Shown one piece after another: positions 35,076 through 46,899 of a DNA stretch of 64,000 bases. The notes beneath the pieces are model-generated. The model worked only from the letters and a program-made list of their open reading frames with translations, was not told the DNA's origin and ran no database searches. A program made the position numbers and the translations under genes. Each line of letters starts with the position of its first letter. Position 1 is the stretch's first letter. Source of the stretch: Isoetes taiwanensis (taxonomy: Eukaryota > Streptophyta > Lycopodiopsida > Isoetales > Isoetaceae); the NCBI GenBank assembly GCA_021234155.1, contig JAJEKV010000317.1, positions 250,001 through 314,000 on the forward strand, read 5' to 3'.

Positions 35076-36146
35076 GATAGAAATAGAGCCCAGCGTTGCT
35101 GGACGTAGCTAGGAACTGTAAATGATATACTCTGGAGCAAATTATTATATTATTTCACATCTTAAAATCACACAATTAAAAGGATTTGACCCTTCCCTTC
35201 ACTTCACTTCCCTTTTCCCTTCCCCTTTTATTTTCCGATGGCCTTTTTCCCTTCCCCTTTCCCAACCCTTTCTCTCTTCCACTTGTTCCCGTACCATTTT
35301 TCCCTTCCATTTCTCCCTCTCCCCCTCCCTTTTCCTTTTCCTTTTCTCTTTCCCTTTTCCCATATCCCTTTTTTTTTCTTCTCCTTTTTTCCAGTGCCCT
35401 TTTTCCCTTGCCTTTATTTTTGTGTCTTTTTTCCATCCATCTCCTCCTCCTTTGTTCTTTTCCCTTTCTTGTTTCCATACCTTCCATTTTCCCCTTTCCT
35501 CGCTCTTTTCCTCTTCCCTTTTTTTTCCTTCTCTTTTTCCCCATTCCCTCTTTCAATTTTCTCTATGCCCGTTTTGATTCCCTTCCCCCCTCTTTTTCCT
35601 TTTGCTTTCCTTTTTTCTCTCCCTTCTCCCCTCCCTTTTTCTCTTCCCCTTTTTTCGTGTCCTTTTTCTTTTTCTTTTTTCTCCTTTCCCTTCCTTTTTT
35701 CTCTTCCCCTTTCCCACTGTCTCTTTTCGCTCCCTCCTCCTCCCCCTTTTTTTCCCTTTTCCTTCCCTTTTCCCTTTTCCTTTTCCCTTCCCTTCTCTCT
35801 ACCCTTTTCCTCATCCCCCTTTTCCCTTCCCTTTTACTCCTATCCACACCCTTTCCCTCTTCTCCTTTTCGTAGTGTCCTTTTTTCCGTTCTTTTCTCCC
35901 TTTCTTTTTCTTTCCCTCTTTAGTGCTCTTTTTCCTTTCCTTTTCCCTTTTCCTTCTTTCTCTTTTACTCGTGCCTTTTTACCTTTCACTTTGCCCTTTT
36001 CTCCTCCCTTTTCCTTTTCCCTTTCCTTTTCAGATATTAGAGCATGGCCAATCACAGTGGTAGGAAGTCGTGCAATAAATCTCAACCATCCAGCTTAAGG
36101 TTTGTTTCATGACATACGCTAAAACTTTATAATATAAAATATAAGA
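35076..36146 (-). mobile_element. Helitron-like element carrying a homopyrimidine/homopurine tract
   Basis: On the minus strand it begins A|TCTTATATTTTATATTATAA at 36146, followed by AAGTTTTAGCGTATGTC. The same start is seen at 62991, where an empty site confirms the end. It closes near 35078-35105 with the hairpin CCAGC-AAC-GCTGGG, but the last bases read CTAT rather than CTAG, so the 3' end is diverged. Most of the interior is the pyrimidine tract listed separately. No Rep/helicase is encoded. Confidence 0.55.
35182..36032. repeat. Homopyrimidine tract, about 850 bp (plus strand)
   Basis: Almost only C and T on the plus strand, in units like CCCTTTTCCCTTTT. The long Ser/Phe/Pro/Leu frames in it are by-products of composition. 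Such tracts can form triplex DNA; that is a property of the sequence class, not something shown here. Confidence 0.95.
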
Positions 36147-36179
36147 TTGCTTTAGATATTATACTTTTCTATTTGAAAA

Positions 36180-36697
36180 TCTTATATTATAATGTTATAC
36201 CGTAAGTCTGTAGTGCATCGAGCCCTAATTTGAATGGCTAAGATCATCTAGGTGCATCCAAAGGTCAAGTTTTCTCGCACAACTTCCTACCACCGTGATT
36301 GGTCATGTTTTGATCTCTTATGGGGAAAGGGTAAAGGAAAAGAGGTGAAAAGGAAAAGGGAGGAGGAAAGAGAGAACATGAAGGGGGAAAAAGGCACGGG
36401 AAAAGGGAAAATGAGAAAGGAAAAAAGGTGGAGATAAAAATGTATGGGAAAAGGGAAAGGGAAAGAAAATATCAAAAGGGAGGGGGAAGGGAACCTGAGA
36501 AATGGGCACGAGGAAAAGGGGAAGAGGTAAAAGGGAAAAGGGAAGGGGAAATAACATAGAAAAAAGGGAAAGAGTGGGGAAAAGGGTGAAGAATGGGAAA
36601 AGGAATGAAAAAAAAAAGACGTGCAATAAATCTCAACCATCCAGCTTAGGGTTTGTTTCATGACATACGCTAAAACTTTATAATATAAAATATAAGA
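36180..36697. mobile_element. Inverted pair of Helitron-like 5' ends around a homopurine tract
   Basis: The left end (36180, plus) reads A|TCTTATATTATAATG. The right end (36697, minus) reads A|TCTTATATTTTATATTAT. Both continue into the same family sequence (GGATGGTTGAGAT... and ...CACGACTTCCTACCACCGTG). Between them lies a purine-only stretch (about 36317-36617). It lacks a 3' hairpin end, so it looks like two head-to-head fragments or a fold-back derivative. Its left end is only 33 bases from the 5' end at 36146. Confidence 0.6.
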
Positions 36698-37498
36698 TGC
36701 TAAAGCTGAATAGGCTACTATTGAAAACATTTTGTATTTCTTTTGCCAAGTTTTTGACATTTCATCCTCCTACCTTTTTAAAATTAGCCGTGCATTTTTA
36801 AGTTTAGATCTGGAGCTTCGCCTCCATTTCTATGGATCTGAGTGTTTGCGATCATAGGTTCGCTCCTACACCCTTACAAATTAAGTAATTCCCTGTTAGC
36901 TCCAGTGTCCAATACGCGGATACTCAAAAATATGTTAACAGCTACTCAATTTGAGCTAAACATAGTAGGTTTATTTAGGACATCAAATCCCTTTTATGTT
37001 GTATATAAATTGAAATGTAATTTATTTGTTTCAATTACCATAATAATATTGAAACATTCACCTGAGTTTCTATGGGACAATTAAAGTCGAAAAAATTAAT
37101 CGCTAGCATAACCACTCTGGGAAACTTATGTTTTGCCCGACCTTCTAAAGTATGCCTATGGAAATACCGCTTTAAGGGCAACCCTGGTGGGTAGTGCACC
37201 ATAAGTTTCAGAAATCTTTCCATTGTGAGACTATTTAGTTGTGCCGATATTAGTTGTGCTGATATTAGATGAAGGCTAAGAGAAGGAACCTTCATTATCT
37301 GATGTATGGCAAGTTTTCAAGAAGGTTTCATTAGTAAGGGTTTGGTTAAGTACCATTAATAAGGGATAAGGGCACCTTGGGAAGCAAAGGGAAGAGTTGT
37401 AAGTTGTCCAAATTTCAAGGGTTGTTCTATTTGTGTCATATTTTTTTTTTTACTCGTCGTATCTTTCTGTGCACAATCACAGCTGGTTGTTAATTTTA
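36698..37498. other. Intron-like DNA before the thioredoxin exon
   Basis: No gene recognised. A small duplication (ATTAGTTGTGC.GATATTAG) is at about 37245-37268. Confidence 0.5.
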
Positions 37499-37603
37499 GA
37501 GCATCAAGGTATGGTCCATGCCAAATGATTGCTCCACTATTTGTTGAGTCATCAAACACACACGAAGAATTAATATTTGTGAAAGCGGATGTTGATGAGA
37601 TGA
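37499..37603 (+). pseudogene. Thioredoxin-domain exon with altered active site
   Basis: After an acceptor (TTAATTTTAG) the frame reads ASRYGPCQMIAPLFVE and HEELIFVKADVDEMK, ending before GTACGA, a possible donor. This is the central thioredoxin exon, normally WCGPC...P.F..L......F.KVDVDE. Here WC is replaced by RY (AGG TAT for TGG TGT), so the first catalytic cysteine is lost while the second remains. The domain type is close to plant cytosolic or TPR-linked thioredoxins. No neighbouring exon was found, so it is probably a relic, though one exon of a gene with very long introns cannot be excluded. Confidence 0.75.
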
Positions 37604-40110
37604 AGGTACGATCTTATCTCGTTGTCTTCAGCATTTTCATTATTTTGCATTTCTTTAAACACTATGCAGGTTGTGATTGCCTAATGATATGGTTGCATTT
37701 TTGCTTACCACCTGAGAATTTTGAAAAAAAGCAGAATGGAGTATGCTTTTAATATGTAAAAATATGCTAGTGGAAGCAGGCACATCACAGTAAACATACC
37801 ATGTAAACAGTTGTAGTTCTTGCTAGTGTCTCCTTAGCTTCTGAATATCAAGTTTGATCTTGAACATTAGTTTTTTAATTACCGAAGGGAATTTAATATT
37901 TAGTCGCATTTGTACATATGCTGCGGGATATTGCCAAACAAAGTTGTAGGAGCTAATAGAATGAGCTGCAAAGAAAAGTCCAGCAATTTGCTTCGCAAAG
38001 TTAAATTATGGCATATTGATTTAGTTAAATGAACCAATTTAACATGCTGGCTACACTAGCAATGCATTTTGCTCTAAGATATAGAAACAACAAAGGGACG
38101 CCTCTAAATTTCCAAGGTAAGATGATATATAGTGAAAAGGGGAATGATATTGTTTCTAATTTGACTTCTCTAGTCATAAGCTCTTTTAAGTAATAAGACA
38201 AATATCTAAGTTAGAAATCATATGTGGATCTGAGTGGTCACTCTACGTCACTATAATGCAGCTTCGATTTTGGATAAGGAAAAATGTGATTCTTTGCTGA
38301 TCCATTTTAGTGTAATTCTTAACTAACATTTTAGACATCTCAATTGTGTGTTTGTTTTCGATAGGAAAATTAAATCTGCAAGTTCAATATATGTGTTGTA
38401 CATTATATCAAGAAAAATATATAGTGGGTCTATTTCTTTAATGGAAATCGACTTTAAATAAACCCTTAGTACGTTTGAGCCAATAGTCTGATCTTTGATC
38501 CCACACCATTCTCTCTTTTGTTTGATTTTGAATATTAAGCCTCAAAAGGGTGTCACAAGTTGAAGACATCAAGAATAATGTGTTGCTGAAGAAACTATAA
38601 ATAGAATGTAGGTTTCAAAACATGTTACCTGAGCCAATATATGTAGCCCCTAGAAAATTTTTATACGCATTTGAAAATAAAACAATTTCATTCAAATTGA
38701 TCTATGGCACAATCATAAAAGGAGAGAGGAACGATGGGCATATTAACACATGGTGGAGCCCAAGCGTTGATAAAGCTACCTTACCAATTACAAATTTGTT
38801 GTTGTGATATGACACGTGAGACTGGAATATCTATTATATTGGCAATGACATTCAAGTTGCAAGAACCATGAGATGGTATGAGAATTTCTAATTTGAAAAG
38901 TCATGGGCCATTTGCTAGTCCAAATTACTTAGCATAATTTATGAAGATACAATGCTTATATGATAGAATTGCAAGTATATGAATTTGCAAGTTTCCATAA
39001 CTGTGGTAAAGCATAGCAAGTAATTGAATTTGCATGTTTTCATATATGTGCTAGAGCATAACAGACCAAACATTGGCTTTAATGTTACATCATTCCTAAT
39101 TGGCTTACTTGTTTATCACGTCTGTGAGACCATCAGGCCTAGAAGATGTTAGACTGTACATTCAGCATCATAGAATTGGCATCTCTTAGTGTTTAGCTTT
39201 TGGTACCCTAAAATTTATGTTGGCAATGCCTCATCTTATAGTAAATTCCATTGCTTGCATTTGAACATAACAAAAAGGGACCGTAAATTCTTTTGCTTGC
39301 ATTTGAACATAATAGTAGAAAGAATTTTCACAGAATGTTGGAGAATCTAATAGAGTCAAAGAGAATAAGTGATTGCTAAGGAAATTTTGGTGGAATATTA
39401 CACAATTGAGCACACCTTCTTTGCCTTCTTTACCTTCAGACAATCTAACAAAATCTTCATGGAATCTCAGCGAATATCTAGGAATCTGAAAGTCATCTTA
39501 AGAAATTTGGAAGGAACTCTATATTCTTCGTTGTAGCAGGTTAAGGTTTTGGATGGATGTGTTATGAATATGGGAGGAGTTGAGGGTGGAAAAAGCAGTG
39601 AGGAAATGTTGGTGGAGGAGGAGATGAAGGGAGTTTTGGAGGGTAAATTATGTAGATTCAATGGCGATGTAGAGGGTAGATAATGCTTTGGATTTGGAAT
39701 TGGAGAGGGAAAATTTATTGCCAAAGGCAAGGACAGTAACCTGGACAGAGTAGTCGGAAGAATGGAAAGGGGGAATTGGCGAGAGAGGAGTGAATGGTTT
39801 TTTAGCGGTAGAAGAAAAACTGTATTACAGTTAGAAGAATACCTGCATTGGGAAAACCGTCACGGCATTCTTTATTCTTATTGGAGGTCCTTGCATTATG
39901 CTTCGCACTGTTGGGTGGGACATGCAAGAGAGTTCCTTATCATCATACTCTTTATAGAATCTCAAGGAATATAAACATAACAAAGGTTTACCGATGCAAT
40001 ATACAATCGGTCTTATATAGTCCTTAAATAATAAGGGACTTGTAGATATAGATAGATAGATAGATATTTGATGATACTAGAATATAATAAAGGCTGCACT
40101 TTATGAATTT
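37604..40110. other. Intron-like DNA, nothing recognised
   Basis: AT-rich sequence with only short frames. A GATA run lies at about 40045-40062. Confidence 0.5.
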
Positions 40111-40117
40111 ACAGTAA

Positions 40118-40188
40118 CTAGTTATGGTGCCCGGCGTTGCCAGGCGTAGTAACAATTTGAAATGTGGTTGTTTTATATTAAAATAAGA
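40118..40188 (-). mobile_element. Very short Helitron-like candidate
   Basis: Minus strand: hairpin GCCTGGC-AAC-GCCGGGC (40145-40129), ACCATAA, CTAG, then T, the same 3' end type as at 26157. A possible 5' end A|TCTTATTTTAATATAAAAC sits only 71 bases away (40188). The 3' end is convincing; the 5' end may be chance. Confidence 0.4.
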
Positions 40189-40409
40189 TTTGCGGCATGC
40201 AAATATGCATTTGAAGATTGTAGGAGCAACAATGAGCACAAACATTGTATTCTCTCATCATGTATTTCATATACAACAATTTGGGCATTTCTACTCTAAC
40301 TATTGGCATGGTCACGATATCAATCATAAGAAGTCGTGTATGTCCAATGCGTTGGTCTCGAAGAACGTATACCTGAAAAAAAAATCTAAAAAGTTTTCCA
40401 CTAAACCGA

Positions 40410-40410
<1 letters not shown>

Positions 40411-40438
<28 letters not shown>
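40411..40438. repeat. (GAAA)n microsatellite
   Basis: About seven uninterrupted GAAA units. Confidence 0.9.
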
Positions 40439-40442
<4 letters not shown>

Positions 40443-43400
40443 CACACAGAGAGACAGAGCTTATGGGATACAACACACGAAGATACAATAATCATGGCGA
40501 CTTTGATAATGAAGCATGGTAGTTTAAGGTGTTACCAATGTTATGATGTATAATTTGAAGCTTAGTTGACTTGAGTGAATGGAAGATTGAGTTTGTGCAA
40601 TGAAGCTGCATAGAATACAATTTTTGATTTAAAGTGATGCTCTTGCTCATGGGCAATTCATGGGGATACTTAAGGATTCAACATTGAAGAAATTAAAAAA
40701 AGTGGCATTCGAAACCATGCAATTGAAAGTACTCCACCCAATATCGAAATTGTATAAACGGTCACTGCTATATATTATATTTTCTAGCATCAATTTTGTA
40801 GGTTGAGTATGCAAGGTTGCAAGATAGATTCAATACATGCAACACGATTTTCTAAGCAATATAATGTTAAGTGTACGGACCAATTTGGATAGCTTCTGAA
40901 ATACCCATGTGGAAAACTCTAACTTTGTTCACGTTTTGACATCCATTTATAAAGGAGTAGTTTTACTTGGTTATAATTAACTTTGATGTAGATGACATAA
41001 AGATCTTGGTATATATGCCATAAATATATCCTTTTAACATTCTACACATACAAATATCTACTCTCTATAACATACAAAAATGGTAAACGACGAGAAATAC
41101 TTAACTCTTTTGTAACCTGCAATTTTGAATAGTGGGATAGGGGATTGTATCGGCCAAATTTTGAGAGAAATAATATTATAAATCTCAAGAGCAGTGAAAT
41201 GAACAAATTGCTAGGAGCAACCTATTTACCATATCCAGTCTTAAAGATATTCATAGATAAATGTCATGATCCCTCTTGCATAAATTTTGCATCTATTTTT
41301 AGATGCATCTATTTGTTGCTCTACTTTCCTCCATCCATTCTGTGTCCAACTTCATTCTCATCTAAACACACTTCTATGCCCAAGTGTTAGCCATTCTGCG
41401 CCCAACTTCATCCTCATCTAAACAGCTGTCTATGTACACTTCTATGCCCAAGTGTTAGCCATCTAGAACAAAAGGATCAATGGAGCCTTTTACAAACAGG
41501 TACTCAAATGCAAATTGAGGTTTTTTTTCACTTATAGCAAGTCTTAGAACCCAACAGAGCTTAAAATGCGTAGGCTGTTTTAAGCATTTGTTTTAACCAT
41601 TTTTAATTTCAACTGTCAATCTTAGATAGATGCAATGTGTTAACTGCAAAGGGACTCAACATGTCATTTACACACTGAACAATTTCTTTATGTTATCACA
41701 ATGCATAGAACAAAAGGGCCAAATGCTACAATAGAATAATTTTGGCTACAAAATTGGCAAAAACTATGGCCATTGATCAAAACAACGACAATTTAATGTT
41801 CACCGAACTAAACAATAGTCAAAAGCTACAACAGAATAACTTTGGCTACAAAATTGGCAAAAACCATAGAACATTGATCAAAATCTATTGTAACATTCAA
41901 ACTTCTTCAAATTGATACACCAACTTAATGTGCAATAAGAGACTGGATCTGCTAAGAATTTATATGTAGTCTAGATGCATCCTCTAATGACTCCTATAGC
42001 CTTTTGTTTTACCGACTTGATAGTGTGAAACTCAAGGTCTGAAATTTGGTCTTCAGCAGCATAAACTACAATACAGAGAAATTATGATGCAAAATATGAA
42101 CAGTGAATAAAAGAACTTATGATCTATATGCATCATCTGTCTATAGAAAGCAGAGAAATATAATTTATATGGGCTGCACAGTTGCAAATGTGAGACTTTT
42201 ACAACCCAATTGGCCATCTAGAGTGTACCTAAACATTAGTAAAGGAAACCAATGCTAACTGAAACAACATGCATTGCTTGGTGGGCGTAGAGCGTAAATG
42301 AAATAGCGAACTATTTTGGGCATAGATTGAGAGGCTATTCCAACATACCATAGCATTGCACATCTACATGCAAATTAGAACATGCAAAAGGAAAACATAA
42401 ACGAACCCTGAGGCCAAACTTCAACCAAAAGCACAAACAATAATATGGATTTCCATTATCTGCTCTCATGTACAACGACATCAGGTAACTTGGTTTAAAA
42501 TGTAGTCTCCCTGACCTAAATAAAAATACTATCCTCATGGCTTAATAATCGCCTACTGTTATGGCAAATCCGTAAGAGAAAAATATCTGATGTGCACTTT
42601 GGCACATGAAGAGGGATAATAGAAATGTACCTCTACTGCACTGTTGCATTTCGCACCATTAAGTACCTATGCTTTGTTATCCTTGTACATGAGCGGCTTC
42701 TTTATGTTTCACCTGCAAAATCATAAATGGAATGAACCAAATCTTGCTTTCTTTGATGCAGGATATCGTGAAGATAAAGCAAATGAATTTAGGCATAGAC
42801 AAATCTATCCCATGCCAATTTTTAACCCAAAACCTGTTGACACTTGTTGCAAGAACATGATGAGAAATAGGGTATATTATAAAGCGCAGCCGATAGATAT
42901 GATGATGTAACATGTATAAGCATCAAATAGATGTGTGAATCTATCACCAAATTCAATAAAACTTCAAACTATAGAATAGAATTTATGAAGACACTGGATA
43001 TCTAATTTTCTTTCTGCAATAACCTCTAGAAAACTGCAGAGATAACATTCGTAATTGCAGATGTCACTATAGATCAAGCTTCCACGCAATATCCTAGGCA
43101 CTATTAGGTAGAGGATATTAAGGGTTTATGGTGGTTTTGTAACCATATGTATGCTGCATCCATCTCGGGTGTGCAAACATTGATATCCAAATTGCTGCAG
43201 CTATAGAGAGATGTCAACTAACCCTTTTGCTACCTTCAATTGTGACAGATTAGAAAGAAAGAAGGCAGGGCAATATAACGACCATGGTTTGCTCCAACAG
43301 TGCGGCATCATGATTTAAGAACAGAATTCTCCTCAATGAGCTTACAAACACTTCAAAATCCTCCAAGATGATCATGAAGCACAGAGATTGTATCAGACAG

Positions 43401-43448
43401 TATCTGTACATTGAGTTGCTGAGCCTAATGGAGTAGGTACAGTCATGA
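40439..43448. other. Intron-like DNA with small local duplications
   Basis: No gene recognised. Two-copy repeats: 41330-41395 with 41391-41460 (shared CCAACTTCAT.CTCATCTAAAC and CTTCTATGCCCAAGTGTTAG), and about 41710-41770 with 41820-41885 (shared TTTGGCTACAAAATTGGCAA). Confidence 0.55.
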
Positions 43449-43513
43449 GTGTTTTGGAAGATCAATCTGGCCAGATAGCTCATTTACCTGGCCAGATTGA
43501 TCTTCCAAAACAC
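43449..43513. repeat. Perfect 26-bp inverted repeat with 13-base loop
   Basis: Left arm 43449-43474 starts GTGTTTTGGAAGATC; right arm 43488-43513 is its exact reverse complement. Pairing continues about 10 bases further outward with two mismatches. As RNA it would be a small near-perfect hairpin. No surrounding element ends were seen. Confidence 0.95.
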
Positions 43514-45240
43514 CCATGGCTGTGTCTCAGATGTCCTTTGAAACCCGAGACACAAAGAGACTCCAAGTTGCAAGGCACCTATGCTATAACTCAATCTGCA
43601 ACCTGGAAAGACGTGATTTGAGCAACATAAAATTTTCACCTGGCTATTGAATATTGATAGACATGTTGCACATACACAACTCTAGTTATGCAAACAAAAA
43701 CTACGCCTTGAGTTTGCTTTTTTTTTATGGCTTCTTTGCACTAGGTTGCTTCTAAGTTGCAATTTAATTATAGTTAAGATGCTAAACATGTTTGAATAGA
43801 TGATAGATGGTAGGCAATACATTGGCCTTACCTTGATTGGCTTCTTTGCACACGGTATAATCATTCGATGCGCCATAATAGACGACAGGCCTGCAAATAT
43901 AGGACATCTGGGAATAGTGAGCCAAGTAAACCTAACAATACAAATGCTAGGACATAAGTATAATGTTTGAAAGCATTATACAGTGGGCTACATTGCGTTA
44001 TCTGAAATGATTTCAATGGGCTACACACCGACAACGATAAACAACTGAACTATAAAGCTCATTGGGAAACCGTAGTCAAATAAGACTTTCCATATTGATC
44101 ACTAACATATCAGTCAAATACCAAAAAGATAATGCCTACTCACATTGTAACATACTCAAGACCTAATGTGCATTCACATGAGGGTGGTGACCCCATTGAT
44201 TTCAGAGTATAGAGGTAAAAAGTTATGACCATAAAGATGTTGAAGACTACTACATCAAATAACAACTAAAGTAAAGCTTCCTTCCCATGCTTCAACCTCA
44301 ATCAGAGCTCCATACATGTTTGCCTGGATCAATAATGCATACAATCAAGAACATAGGCCAATTAGCTTCTAAATATTTATGAGAAAAAGAACTCACGTTT
44401 TAACAAAACACATCATCTCCAAGCATGCGTCTATCTAAAGAGCTATCTGTGGATTGAAGCTAGGATATACATGTTTACATATCATGTTATAAACATTGCT
44501 ACTGATTATGCATTGGTAAATGTTCCCGAAGCATTGATTGGACTGATATGCACTGGTAAATGTGGATCAACAGGCGTGCTCTTGGCAATTTTCCAAATGC
44601 CAACCCTCTTATTTCCTATCTGTTAATATCGACATCAAGGAGAAAGCTTGCCATAGCCATATCCACTTTGCAAGAAACTTAAGTATCAAAGATGACAGGA
44701 TACAGTTGTGCAGCAGCATACAACATAACAATACAGATAATCGACTATGCTATACATAATCTCTGTAAAACTGTTATGGTAAGGCTGTACTGAACTGGGA
44801 TAAGAAAATTGAATACTTATGGTACTAATCCATATGAAACCACACTTTATATAAACAACTAATAATTTATATTATGGAAGACACACCAAACATAACACAT
44901 AAAGAAAAGAGAGAGTGGCTCAGTAAAGAAGTACTCACCTTGAGGTGCATACTTTGTATCGCTATTTGTATCCTAGGCAAACGTAAAGCCCCATAAAACA
45001 AAATATCAAAAGTGGTGACCAAAAAGTTTACACAGAGAACATTATAGACCAATGTCGTGCATACGTTGAAACCTAGAGATTTTTAGATGTCTGTTGCTTC
45101 CATCGAACGGAACAATTGATCTGTTTCTGTAGGCGACCAGTTGGTGGCTTCCAAAATCCTGATTGACAACACGAAAAGAAGCCCATTGTATGGGTCCCAT
45201 GACCTATTGGTCTCCATGGACGTTAAAAAAACTATTCTAT
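43514..45240. other. Intron-like DNA left of the chromovirus
   Basis: No gene recognised. The first 35-odd codons of the frame beginning at 45141 belong here and not to the retroelement, because similarity to the other ORF2 copy begins only at FQA (about 45250). Confidence 0.5.
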
Positions 45241-45249
45241 TCTATTCCT

Positions 45250-46616
45250 TCCAAGCTGGGGTAGGTCAGTCCCTAGTACAGCTCCCCCCTTGCACGGGCT
45301 TTTTTGTTCCCCGCCCATCCCTTCAAGCAGCCTTGGGTGATGTCCCGAACATTGCTAAGTATTTGACCAACAAGGCACAGAGGTTGCCAGATTACATGGT
45401 CCTGATAGTTGACAGGACCAAGTATTTTTCCTACACCGCCGCCTTGGCCATATTCCTTTCCCACCGTGCTGAAAACCCAATGGGGGAAACCTCTATTCCT
45501 CCCATGGAGGTGGACCCCATAGCATCCTCAGCAGCAGACCAGATGCTTTTGCAGTACCAGCAGGAGCAAGAAGGAAGAACAGAAGAAGAGGAATCGGAAG
45601 ATGAAGAATATGTGGAGCTCGACCCAGCAGAAGAACAACGGCTAGCGGAAGAGGAGTTAACCAACTTCGAGCGAAGCCGGCAGAACCTCAGAGTCGCTCC
45701 CCCGCTTGGGCTAGGTATCACAAGCCTAGCCCCCATCATCATTGACGGCGAGGAGTACCTGCTCCTCAGTGACATCCAGAACCTCCCTGAATGCAGGGAG
45801 AGGGAGTTCCGACTTGACGAGTTGCTACGACAGCAATCAGACTTGGAGGACTTCATCGTCCGGGGAGTCTCAGACTTCCCGCTTCAAGTGAGAGAAGCCG
45901 ACACCTATACAGGAGAGTCGACTTCGGACATCATGGCCTACATCAACATAAGGCAAATAATGGAAGCTCGAGAACTGCCATCTGAGGAGGAGTTCTACGC
46001 CATCCAAGAACGGATGGGGATCCGTGGCAAGACCACGAGCATTTTGATGCCGAGCTCTTCGACACCACTTCGTGCAAGAGGAGCAGGAATCGACATCAGG
46101 CGAGTTTCATCGACAATTAGAGACTACCAAGAAATCACTGAGGTAGAGGTCGATGAATACGCCGGAAGGCATAGAGCGAGAGGCCAAACAGGTGGAGAGT
46201 CGTCAGCGACACACAATGACAGGTCATTGAGGTACTACCTTCCCCTACTGCTGGATGGGAGAATAGCGGTAATACACCGCAAATTCAGTCCCGGGGGCGA
46301 AAAAGGAGTGTTTATGCTGATTGCACTCTCTGGCTTTGGCATGCATGCTCGAATAGCTGCAAACGTCGACTATGCTGTCTTAGTTAAGAGAGCGATGGAA
46401 CTTGACATCTTCGACTTTGCCGTGCCCTACCAACGGCAGGGAAGATTGGCAGTAACCGCGGCCTACACCTCCGACCGCAGAGTAGAGGAATTGGTGACAG
46501 CCTTACAGGGCGGGACATCAACCAATGTCCTTAGGAACTTGGGACGCTCGGTAGGAACGGCCCAAGTTAAGAAATTTCTAGAGGGTAACCCATCCTACCG
46601 GCGATTTCAAGAGTAG
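45250..46616 (+). CDS. Retroelement accessory ORF2, 5'-truncated
   Basis: An intact frame of about 455 element-derived residues lies upstream of Gag. Its first 80 residues (SLVQLPPCT, ALGDVPNIAKYLTNKAQRLP, AALAIFLSHRAEN) are nearly the same as in the minus-strand copy at 54 kb. Then come a Gln/Glu-rich stretch (QEQEGRTEEEESEDEEYVEL), IIIDGEEYLLLSDIQNLPE, SDLEDFIV, a basic/Ser linker, and a folded-looking C-terminus (YYLPLLLDGRIAVIHRKF, GFGMHARIAANVDYAVLVKR). I do not recognise a family. It is not Gag, because a degenerate Gag with zinc knuckle follows at 46.9-48.0 kb. The element's 5' part is missing: no LTR, primer site or H3-like ORF precedes it. A diverged homologue lies at 3.2-4.9 kb. Confidence 0.7.
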
Positions 46617-46899
46617 TTAAAATCTTGATCCCGGAGGACTTGTATCTAAAAATATTATGTAAAAAAAACATTTTGTTGGCAATATTAAACTACTTTGTTG
46701 ATTGTATTTGGTTCCAAAAATTATATCGGCAAATACATGAATACAATAAAGTAAATGAATCTAACCGTAAGGCCATGGTCAACTGTGTATGCAGATAGAG
46801 AACAAAGACGGTCCGAACAAAAACAGAGGCCCAATAGAGACGAAGAGACCCCCCGACAAAAGGCAACCCATCCCAAGGAACCTATTCAAGCATTTGGTC

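Noticed and set aside
35186-36098. Long open frames (245 and 286 residues) rich in Ser, Phe, Pro and Leu
   Set aside because: They are translations of a nearly pure C/T tract; open in several frames at once and without domain structure.
36318-36760. Frames of 100-157 residues on the minus strand
   Set aside because: Composition by-products of the homopurine tract and Helitron end.
45141-45249. First 36 codons of the long ORF2 frame
   Set aside because: Outside the similarity to the other ORF2 copy; flanking DNA read in phase by chance.
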